Below, in pieces: positions 1 through 5,694 of a stretch of DNA of 8,564 bases. Positions within the stretch are counted from its first letter, which is position 1, and the number at the start of each line of letters is the position of its first letter. Both the position numbers and the translations under genes were made by a program. Source of the DNA: Ga0077527 sp032128415. Its GTDB lineage: Bacteria; Pseudomonadota; Gammaproteobacteria; Burkholderiales; SG8-41. The notes beneath the pieces are model-generated. The model searched no databases. It was not told the DNA's origin and worked only from the letters and a program-made list of their open reading frames with translations. Location: assembly GCA_032128415.1 (NCBI GenBank), contig JAQBGW010000069.1, positions 1-8,564 of the forward strand, read 5' to 3'.

Positions 1-147
1 CGCGGCCTCGATGAAAATCGACAACTGGCTGCGGATCTTTTCCTGGCCTACATATTCATCCAGCGCCTTCGGCCGCAACGCGCGCTCGATCACCTCCTCC
101 TGCGGGGAAGCTGGTGCGGCGGCAATCAGGCGGTCGGTTTCGATCAT
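1..147 (-). CDS. ruvB: RuvB Holliday junction branch migration helicase, N-terminal part (cut by window edge)
   Basis: RuvB is the hexameric AAA+ motor that, loaded by RuvA, drives branch migration of Holliday junctions in the cytoplasm. Only the first 49 codons are inside the window. They read MIETDRLIAAAP, then an acidic stretch, then RALRPKALDEYVGQEKIRSQ, which is the typical start of RuvB (the 'RP..L..YVGQ' segment that precedes the Walker A region). The Walker motifs lie beyond the edge. The ATG at 145-147 gives the normal family N-terminus. It lies 16 bp after the ruvA stop, and no clear Shine-Dalgarno sequence is visible in that gap, so translation may depend on ruvA. It is the last visible gene of the yebC-ruvC-glycosyltransferase-ruvA-ruvB operon. 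Identity is firm despite truncation, because sequence and context agree. Confidence 0.93.
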   Translation of the reverse strand, partial: MIETDRLIAAAPASPQEEVIERALRPKALDEYVGQEKIRSQLSIFIEAA

Positions 148-163
148 GAGTTAATTTGTATTT

Positions 164-736
164 TCAGGATTTAGACAACAGCTTCAGCGCCTGGCGGATA
201 CCTTCAGTGACAGAGATCCCGGCAGGCAACTGTCCCACCGCCCAGTTCACTTCTTTGTCATTGTAGCCAAGCGCGCTGAGCGCGTTGGTCACATCGCTGC
301 CGTTGACCGCACCCGCAGCAGGCTGCGTGCCCCCCTTGGGCAATCGGTCGCGTAGTTCGAGCAACAGGCGTTCGGCGGTTTTTTTGCCGATGCCGGGAAT
401 TTTAGTCAGGCGCACCCCGTCCTGCGCGCGCACTGCTTCGTGCAATTCCGCCACCGACATTCCGGACAGCAGCGACAGCGCAGTGCGGGCGCCAAAACCA
501 GAAATTTTGATCAGCTGCCGGAACAGCGCGCGCTCGGCTTCAGTGGCGAAACCATAAAGCAGATGAGCGTCTTCGCGAACAATCAACTGGGTGTAGAGCG
601 TCACCTCGGCGCCGGTCGCCGGCAACTGATACAAAGTGCTCATCGGCACGTCAATCTCATAGCCGATACCGTTCACATCCACCGTAATCTGCGGCGGCTG
701 CTTGATCAATAAACGCCCTGATATGCGCCCGATCAT
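164..736 (-). CDS. ruvA: RuvA Holliday junction DNA-binding subunit
   Basis: RuvA tetramers bind the four-way junction and recruit RuvB. The protein has 190 residues, close to the usual length of about 200. It starts MIGRISGRLL, the typical RuvA N-terminus, with the OB-fold domain I at about 1-64. Two helix-hairpin-helix motifs follow at about 77-91 (KISGFGARTALSLLS) and 112-127 (KIPGIGKKTAERLLLE). A linker rich in Gly/Ala (about 134-146) leads to domain III, the RuvB-contacting three-helix domain (about 147-190). The ATG at 734-736 overlaps the stop of the upstream glycosyltransferase in an ATGA, so the two are probably translationally coupled. ruvB follows after 16 bp. No truncation or missing motif is seen. 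Confidence 0.97.
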   Translation of the reverse strand: MIGRISGRLLIKQPPQITVDVNGIGYEIDVPMSTLYQLPATGAEVTLYTQLIVREDAHLLYGFATEAERALFRQLIKISGFGARTALSLLSGMSVAELHEAVRAQDGVRLTKIPGIGKKTAERLLLELRDRLPKGGTQPAAGAVNGSDVTNALSALGYNDKEVNWAVGQLPAGISVTEGIRQALKLLSKS

Positions 737-1941
737 GTCATCTTTTCCGCTGTCTGCGCAGCAAGCGCCCCTATGCGAGCAACCGCCCGATCCGCCATTG
801 TACCAACAGACTCACCCGCGTACCGATCAGCGAGCGCGCGCGCGTTGCCGGCGTATGCAATATCCCCGAGCATGGAACCCAGCACGCCGGCGATATCGGG
901 CTCCGCAGCATCGGGATGCACGACGCGGCCGGCACCAATACGCTCGACAGTCTTGCCGAGCAGGAAATTCTCGAGTTGCTTGGGCAGCGCCAGCACCGGT
1001 TTTCCGCCGGCAAGCATTCCCAGGGTGGTTCCGACATTGCCGTGACAAATACATAGATCGCATTCGGCTACGACGCGTGACATATCAAGAAGGCCAGGCG
1101 CAAAACTCAACCCGGCACCAGAGAACCGCGACTTGAGTGCGTCAGTCGGACCCAACACATAGACCAGAGCCCGCACCCGGCTCGCAGCCACCGCTTGCAA
1201 TGCGCGCTCAGCGTGCCGGTAGTCGGCATGCAAATAAAAAAACACCCGCGGTCCGTCGCCGTCGGGCCACTGGGGTGCTGCAGTGCCCGTGGACAACGTA
1301 TGCAGCCCCAGATAGTCACGGGGATCACGGGCACCGTGCGGATCAAGCTCCGGGACTCCTGATAAAAACCGCAACACGCCATCGAACAGCTCAAGCAGGG
1401 AGTGCAGGTGCCGTTGCGGCGGCACTACGGAGTTAATCACCGTCAGCACGCGCGTATCGCTATCGACCAGCCGTTCACGAGGTACCGTTATCCACGATCG
1501 CATATTGGGGCTGGGGTTCGCCGGCACTGGCGCATTGAATGCACTGCCGATGACGGCGCGCGGTAAATCCAGCAGCCTCGCCGCCAACAGGGCGGTAGGC
1601 GCATGGTCGGCGATGACCAAATCCGCACGTATGGTGCGCATCAGGCCCTGCCACGCAGTAACCATGCCCTGCAGCATCGCCGGTTCCAGATACCCGTAAC
1701 GCATCAGGATTTCGGCGTAGTTCAGCGGCGGCTCCTGCAGTCCACCATAGGTGTTCAGGCACAACGGCGCCTGATGTACGGTGATCGGCAAATTGCCGAC
1801 CGCCTTGACCGCGCCGGCGATTTCGCGTGCGGCGATGTGCAACTCATGGCCGCGCTCCAGCAGTTTCGGCGCAAGTCCGAGAAACGGGCCGAGATGGCCG
1901 AAGCCGGTGCCGAGTTCCCACGCCAGCAAGATGCGACTCAT
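733..1941 (-). CDS. GT-B fold glycosyltransferase (YjiC/MurG-like) inside the ruv operon
   Basis: This is a predicted soluble glycosyltransferase of 402 residues with the two-Rossmann GT-B architecture of the UDP-glycosyltransferase (GT1/GT28-like) group. The N-terminal acceptor half begins with a beta strand and a glycine-rich loop, GTGFGHLGP (11-19), and has a DLVIADHAP strand (107-115). The C-terminal donor half carries VFFYLHADY (about 233-241) and the hallmark CHGNVGTTLGMLAGGKPVLA (299-318), equivalent to the family HGG.GT..E.L..G.P motif. The following acidic-Gln site of many members reads LEN here. No signal peptide or membrane segment is evident. Donor and acceptor cannot be named. 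The ATG at 1939-1941 overlaps the ruvC stop in an ATGA and the gene's own stop overlaps the ruvA start, so it sits fully inside the ruv operon. That location is unusual. Fold assignment is good; function is open. Confidence 0.85.
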   Translation of the reverse strand: MSRILLAWELGTGFGHLGPFLGLAPKLLERGHELHIAAREIAGAVKAVGNLPITVHQAPLCLNTYGGLQEPPLNYAEILMRYGYLEPAMLQGMVTAWQGLMRTIRADLVIADHAPTALLAARLLDLPRAVIGSAFNAPVPANPSPNMRSWITVPRERLVDSDTRVLTVINSVVPPQRHLHSLLELFDGVLRFLSGVPELDPHGARDPRDYLGLHTLSTGTAAPQWPDGDGPRVFFYLHADYRHAERALQAVAASRVRALVYVLGPTDALKSRFSGAGLSFAPGLLDMSRVVAECDLCICHGNVGTTLGMLAGGKPVLALPKQLENFLLGKTVERIGAGRVVHPDAAEPDIAGVLGSMLGDIAYAGNARALADRYAGESVGTMADRAVARIGALAAQTAEKMT

Positions 1942-2471
1942 CGCAGTCGCCCGCCACGACGTCGGCGTCCCGCGCCAACACCGCCGTAACCCTGTCCGCC
2001 ATGCGCATGGCAGATCGCGCAGGCCAGCGCATCAGCCGCATCGGGACTGGGGTCGCCGGGCAATTTCAACAGCCGCCGCACCATCGCCTGCACCTGTTCC
2101 TTGCGTGCTTTGCCGGCACCGACTACCGCCTGCTTGACCTGCAGCGCGGTGTATTCAGCCACCGGTAATGCACTGGCTACTGCTGCGCAGATTGCAGCAC
2201 CACGGGCCTGACCCAGCAGCAGCGTGGATTGCGGATTGATGTTGACGAATACCTGCTCGATGGCGGCGCAGTGCGGGCGATAGGTGGCAATCACTTCCTG
2301 CAGCCCTTCGAGCAGCACTTTGAGGCGCTGCGGCAATGCGCCCTCGCCGCTGCGGATGCAGCCGCTGCCGACATAGACCAGTTGCTGGCCGCTCTGTTCG
2401 ATGACGCCGAAACCGGTAACACGCAGTCCGGGGTCAATGCCGAGAATACGCAGCGTAGTGGCTGCGCTCAA
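1938..2471 (-). CDS. ruvC: RuvC crossover junction endodeoxyribonuclease (Holliday junction resolvase), TTG start
   Basis: RuvC is a dimeric, metal-dependent RNase H-fold nuclease that cuts Holliday junctions symmetrically after RuvAB migration. The protein has 177 residues, near the family norm of about 173. It contains GIDPGLRVTGFG (11-22), AAIEQVF (69-75) and a DAADALA segment (144-150). The four acidic catalytic residues align as D13, E72, D144 and D147, a constant offset of six from E. coli D7, E66, D138 and D141. The C-terminal tail is short and rich in Gly and Arg. The start chosen is TTG at 2469-2471, which overlaps the yebC stop in a TTGA; no ATG or GTG precedes the GIDPG motif in frame, and no strong ribosome site is visible, so coupling to yebC is likely. 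The stop overlaps the start of the glycosyltransferase gene. Confidence 0.95.
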   Translation of the reverse strand: MSAATTLRILGIDPGLRVTGFGVIEQSGQQLVYVGSGCIRSGEGALPQRLKVLLEGLQEVIATYRPHCAAIEQVFVNINPQSTLLLGQARGAAICAAVASALPVAEYTALQVKQAVVGAGKARKEQVQAMVRRLLKLPGDPSPDAADALACAICHAHGGQGYGGVGAGRRRRGGRLR

Positions 2472-3199
2472 GCGGGCTCGTCGAGGGCTGCGGTGGTGTA
2501 CACCTCCTGCACGTCATCGACCGCTTCGAGAGCATCCAGGAGTTTGTGCATGCGCGCGGCATCATCGCCGGCGAGTGCGTTATCTGTCATCGGCTTCATG
2601 GTCACTTCCGCCAGTTCCGGCTTGAATCCGGCTTTCACCAGCGCTGCGCGCGCCGCGGAAAATTCAGCAGAGCCGGTAATGACCTCGATGCTGCCGTCGG
2701 CATTGGTCACGACATCCTCGGCACCGGCTTCGATAGCGGCATCCATCAGCTTGCCTTCGTCAGTGCCCGGAGCAAACACCATCTGCCCGCAATGCTTGAA
2801 CAGGAAAGCCACCGAGCCGTCGGTACCGAGATTGCCGCCGTGCTTGGTAAAGGCGTGGCGAACGTCTGCGACGGTGCGGGTGCGGTTGTCGGTCATGCAG
2901 TCGACCATGACTGCGGCGCCGCCGATGCCGTAACCCTCGTAGCGGATTTCCTCGTAGTTCACGCCCTCCAGGTCGCCGGTGCCGCGCTTGATCGCGCGCT
3001 CGACATTGTCCTTGGGCATATTATTGTCGTAGGCCTTGTCCATCGCCAACCGTAGCCGTGCGTTGCTCGCGGGGTCACCCCCGCCCATGCGCGCGGAGAC
3101 GGTGATCTCCCTGATCAGGCGCGTAAAAATCTTGCCGCGCTTGGCATCCTGCCGGCCCTTGCGGTGCTGGATATTTGCCCACTTGGAATGTCCGGCCAT
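2468..3199 (-). CDS. yebC: YebC/PmpR family translation or transcription regulatory factor
   Basis: This is a YebC/PmpR (TACO1-like) protein of 243 residues, the usual length. Family members have been described as transcriptional regulators and, more recently, as ribosome-associated factors that ease translation of difficult motifs; which applies here cannot be read from sequence. It begins with the hallmark MAGHSKWANIQHRKGRQDAK and continues with KIFTRLIREI, LRLAMDKAYDNNMPKDNVERAI (about 49-70), EGYGIGGAAVMVDCMTDN (88-105) and a GGNLGTDGSVAFLF segment (121-134), all typical. The ATG at 3197-3199 is preceded by an AGGGA ribosome site 5-6 bases upstream. It is the first gene of the yebC-ruvC-glycosyltransferase-ruvA-ruvB operon; its stop overlaps the ruvC start by 4 bp. 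A candidate promoter lies just upstream. Confidence 0.97.
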   Translation of the reverse strand: MAGHSKWANIQHRKGRQDAKRGKIFTRLIREITVSARMGGGDPASNARLRLAMDKAYDNNMPKDNVERAIKRGTGDLEGVNYEEIRYEGYGIGGAAVMVDCMTDNRTRTVADVRHAFTKHGGNLGTDGSVAFLFKHCGQMVFAPGTDEGKLMDAAIEAGAEDVVTNADGSIEVITGSAEFSAARAALVKAGFKPELAEVTMKPMTDNALAGDDAARMHKLLDALEAVDDVQEVYTTAALDEPA

Positions 3200-3230
3200 A
3201 AATCCCTGATTACCCGTTAAAATTGGTGAA

Positions 3231-3239
3231 ATTTTAGCA
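3231..3239 (-). promoter_or_regulatory. Candidate extended -10 promoter for the yebC-ruv operon
   Basis: On the minus strand the bases read TGC TAAAAT, an extended -10 element (TGn followed by a five-of-six match to TATAAT). It lies about 32 bases before the yebC ATG, which would give a leader of roughly 25 nt. No good -35 hexamer sits 16-18 bp further up, which is tolerated in extended -10 promoters. The surrounding 3210-3260 is markedly AT-rich compared with the rest of the window. Assigned by eye only. Confidence 0.35.
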
Positions 3240-3260
3240 TAGCAATTTCAGGAATCCTTC

Positions 3261-3392
3261 ATGGTCGCCCCGCTACTCGTCGCCAAATCTGCACAGGAAT
3301 TATTTCTATTGCCCGGACTGGCCAATCGCCATGGCCTGATCGCCGGCGTCGCCGGCCCGCGCGGCGGACGCCGCTGCCAGTGCCGCCTTTGA
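3261..3392 (+). pseudogene. 5' remnant of a HerA-like (DUF853/YjgR) ATPase gene
   Basis: A short plus-strand frame starts at ATG 3261, with AGGAA at 3250-3254 six bases upstream, and runs 43 codons to TGA 3390-3392. Its first 30 or so residues (MVAPLLVAKSAQELFLLPGL, then ANRHGLIAG) match what I recall of the N-terminus of the HerA-like helicase family (DUF853, E. coli YjgR), where the same segment runs straight into the Walker A loop ATGTGKT. Here the match stops at GLIAG and becomes VAGPRGGRRCQCRL before the stop, so Walker A and the remaining roughly 450 residues are absent. It overlaps the EamA gene start by 13 bp. The likely history is a deletion that joined the HerA-like gene's start region to the neighbouring transporter. 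The family recognition is from memory, not from a search. Confidence 0.65.
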
Positions 3393-4300
3393 CCTCGCAG
3401 GACCGCCGTAACGTTCATATCGGCATCGCCTGTGTGCTGGTGAGCGCTGTCGCCTTCTCCGGTAAACCGGTGCTGGTCAAGGCTGCCTACCAGTTCGGCG
3501 TTGATACCACGACGCTGCTGGCGCTGCGTATGCTGTTTGCGGCGCCGCTGTTCTTAATCATGGCCTGGTGGGCCGGTCGCCCGACCACCGTAATCAGCGC
3601 ACGGGAAATCCTTGGCATCACGGCTCTCGGCTTTGTCGGGTATTACCTCGGCAGCTTTCTGGATCTCGCAGGGCTGCAGTACATCTCGGCAGGATTCGGC
3701 CGGCTGATCCTCTATCTGTATCCGACGCTGGTGCTGCTGATGTCGGCGGTTTTCCTGAAAAAGCCGCTGCGGGCGATTCAACTCTTATCGCTTGCATTGT
3801 CATACGCCGGCATTGCGCTGGTATTCAGCGCCGAGGCGCGCTTGGGTGGTGAATTGGCACTGACCATGCTGGGTGCATTACTGGTCTTCGGCAGCGCCGT
3901 CGCTTACGCCACCTATCTGGTCGCCGGGAGTCGCCTGGTCCACCGGTTCGGTTCGATGCGTTTTTCGGCGTATGCCTCGCTGATTGCCACCGGGTTTGTC
4001 ATGGCGCATTTCTTCGCGCTACGCCCGGCGCGCGCACTGCTGGTCGACAATGAGGTCTATGCGCTGGTGGCCATACTCGCGGTGTTCTCTACGGTGCTCC
4101 CGCTGTGGCTGATGGCCGAAGGGCTGAAACGCGTCGGTGCCAATCAGGCGTCACTGGTTGCTAGCGCAGGGCCGTTGGCAACGATGGGTTTTGCGTGGGC
4201 ATTTCTGGGAGAAGCGATCACGCTGACCCAGTTGGGGGGCGCGGCACTGGTACTGGCCGGAGTAATGATCATCAGCTTGAAACCCCGGGCTGAGGAATAA
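3380..4300 (+). CDS. EamA/DMT family membrane transporter (RhaT/YdcZ-like permease)
   Basis: This is a drug/metabolite transporter superfamily permease of 306 residues, the normal length for two EamA domains (about 13-150 and 160-300). About ten hydrophobic segments are visible, near residues 13-33, 42-63, 77-97, 104-124, 132-150, 161-182, 194-212, 225-245, 256-276 and 283-300. Typical EamA signatures occur near the end of each half: LYLYPTLVLLMSAVFLKKPL (111-130) and ASAGPLATMGFAWAFLGEAI (261-280). Substrate is not predictable; relatives export amino acids, nucleosides or small toxic compounds. The start is uncertain: GTG 3380 gives a short N-terminal tail before the first helix, and TTG 3389 is an alternative. 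Neither has a strong ribosome site, and the gene may use the retained start region of the HerA-like remnant through overlap coupling. It is the only intact plus-strand gene here. Confidence 0.9.
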   Translation: MPPLTSQDRRNVHIGIACVLVSAVAFSGKPVLVKAAYQFGVDTTTLLALRMLFAAPLFLIMAWWAGRPTTVISAREILGITALGFVGYYLGSFLDLAGLQYISAGFGRLILYLYPTLVLLMSAVFLKKPLRAIQLLSLALSYAGIALVFSAEARLGGELALTMLGALLVFGSAVAYATYLVAGSRLVHRFGSMRFSAYASLIATGFVMAHFFALRPARALLVDNEVYALVAILAVFSTVLPLWLMAEGLKRVGANQASLVASAGPLATMGFAWAFLGEAITLTQLGGAALVLAGVMIISLKPRAEE

Positions 4301-4310
4301 ACTGCGCCGA

Positions 4311-4512
4311 TCAGAATAATTCGGTTAGCGCGTGACCGCGACGCTGGGTCCTTCGCAATGTTGCGCATATCGCCGCCATCATCAACGGTGTGTTGACGTA
4401 AATGACCCGGGCTGACGGCTGAGCGCACCGCACCGACATCATTGAGCGCGACCGCATTGAGCAATGCTGTCGGCGTCGCCGGCAGATGAAACAGTACAGT
4501 GAGGTATCGTAG
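4311..4512 (-). pseudogene. Possible decayed ankyrin-repeat fragment, frameshifted
   Basis: The 217 bp between the EamA and ychF stops hold no intact gene. On the minus strand one frame (4512 down to 4405) reads LRYLTVLFHLPATPT, then ALLNAVALNDVGAVRSAVSPG. A one-base shift then gives VIYVNTPLMMAAICATL and so on to a TGA at 4311-4313. The two pieces resemble successive parts of ankyrin repeats: 'LL.A...GD..AV..L...G' followed by 'TPL..AA'. The spacing between them is shorter than a canonical 33-residue repeat, so a deletion as well as a frameshift would be needed. The resemblance is short and made by eye. Non-coding sequence remains a real alternative. Confidence 0.3.
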
Positions 4513-4517
4513 GATGA

Positions 4518-5612
4518 CTACACGTTAAAGCGGAAATGCATTACATCGCCGTCGTGGACGATGTAGTCCTTGCCTTCCAGTCGCATCTTGCCGGCCTCCT
4601 TGGCACCCTGCTCGCCCTTGCAGACGACGTAATCATCGTAAGCGATGACTTCAGCACGGATGAAACCTTTTTCAAAATCGGTGTGAATCGCTGCCGCTGC
4701 GCGCGGCGCAGTGTCGCCCCGGTGGATGGTCCATGCGCGCACCTCTTTCGGGCCAACGGTGAAATAAGTCTGTAGCCCGAGTAACGTGTAACCGGCGCTG
4801 ATGACACGGTTCAGCCCAGGCTCCTGCATGCCCATGTCCGCCAGGAAAACCGCCTTGTCTTCATCACTCATGTCGCCGATTTCGGCCTCAATCGCGGCGC
4901 ATACGGCCACCACCGGGGCTTTCTCGCGCGCCGCCAACGCCAGCACCGCGTCCAGGTGCGGATTGCCCTCGAAGCCGCCTTCACGCACATTCGCGACATA
5001 CATGGTCGGCTTGGCGGTAATCAGGCACAGCGGCTTCAGTATTGCGCCCTCCTCCGCCGACAGATCCAGCGACGCCACCGGACGCGCTTCATTGAGCGCA
5101 GCCTGGCATTTTTCCAGCACTGCAACCAGGCGCGTGGCTTCCTTGTCGCTACCGGAGCGGGCCAGCTTGGCGGATTTTGCGAGATGGCGTTCGACGGCGG
5201 CGAGATCGGCGAGCGCCAGTTCGGTGTTGATGATTTCAATGTCGTCCAGGGGATCGATTTTGCCGGCGACGTGGATGACGTTTTCGTCGACGAAGCACCG
5301 TACCACATGCGCGATGGCGTCGGTTTCCCGGATATTGGCAAGGAACTGGTTGCCAAGCCCTTCGCCCTTGGATGCGCCTGCCACCAAGCCGGCGATGTCC
5401 ACAAACTCGACCACTGCCGGCACTGTTTTTTCCGGTTTTTGTAAATCAGCCAGCTTGGCCAGTCGTGGGTCCGGCACCTCGACGATGCCGACATTGGGCT
5501 CAATGGTACAAAAGGGATAATTTTCCGCGGCGATGCCCGCTTTGGTCAGCGCGTTGAACAGTGTGGATTTGCCGACATTGGGCAGGCCGACGATGCCGCA
5601 TTTCAATGACAT
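4518..5612 (-). CDS. ychF: YchF/OLA1 family Obg-like ATPase
   Basis: YchF is a TRAFAC-class P-loop protein that prefers ATP to GTP, binds ribosomes and is implicated in stress responses; it acts in the cytoplasm. The protein has 364 residues, matching the family (363 in E. coli). Visible are the P-loop GLPNVGKST (9-17), the switch II DIAG (72-75), the conserved histidine H114 in ENVIHVAGK, and NVRE (208-211) in place of the GTP-specifying NKxD, the mark of ATP specificity in this family. The C-terminal TGS domain (about 278-364) contains LGLQTYFTVGPKEVRAWTI and ends VMHFRFNV. The start is ATG 5610-5612 (MSLKCGIVGLPN). A longer upstream open frame (to 5762) only crosses the intergenic repeat and part of pth. 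No Shine-Dalgarno sequence is seen in the 20 bases upstream. pth lies 82 bp upstream. Confidence 0.97.
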   Translation of the reverse strand: MSLKCGIVGLPNVGKSTLFNALTKAGIAAENYPFCTIEPNVGIVEVPDPRLAKLADLQKPEKTVPAVVEFVDIAGLVAGASKGEGLGNQFLANIRETDAIAHVVRCFVDENVIHVAGKIDPLDDIEIINTELALADLAAVERHLAKSAKLARSGSDKEATRLVAVLEKCQAALNEARPVASLDLSAEEGAILKPLCLITAKPTMYVANVREGGFEGNPHLDAVLALAAREKAPVVAVCAAIEAEIGDMSDEDKAVFLADMGMQEPGLNRVISAGYTLLGLQTYFTVGPKEVRAWTIHRGDTAPRAAAAIHTDFEKGFIRAEVIAYDDYVVCKGEQGAKEAGKMRLEGKDYIVHDGDVMHFRFNV

Positions 5613-5616
5613 GTTG

Positions 5617-5658
5617 GATGAACCGTAAAAAGTGAAATGTGAACCGTGAAACGGAAAA
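5617..5658. repeat. Degenerate tandem heptamer repeat between pth and ychF
   Basis: Six consecutive 7-bp units can be laid out in register across 5617-5658, with plus-strand consensus close to CGTGAAA (GTTTCAC-like on the other strand). The best-matching units are those at 5631-5637, 5638-5644 and 5645-5651; the first and last are more diverged. It fills the gap just upstream of the ychF start codon, where one would expect a ribosome-binding site. Short repeats of this kind occur in intergenic gaps of several bacteria. Function here is unknown. Confidence 0.55.
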
Positions 5659-5694
5659 CCGGCAGACAACGCCGCGTGCGGGATACGTGAGCGC

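Noticed and set aside
2229..2933. Plus-strand open frame of 234 codons across ruvC and yebC
   Set aside because: It spans the antisense of two well-supported genes and has low-complexity Ser/Ala composition.
4454..4467. Short inverted repeat GCATTG/CAATGC as a bidirectional terminator between EamA and ychF
   Set aside because: The stem is 6 bp with a 2-nt loop and no T-run on either strand, so it does not meet terminator criteria.
4801..5520. Plus-strand open frame of 239 codons opposite ychF
   Set aside because: It is Ser/Ala/Thr-rich and an antisense shadow of ychF; no ribosome site or family resemblance.
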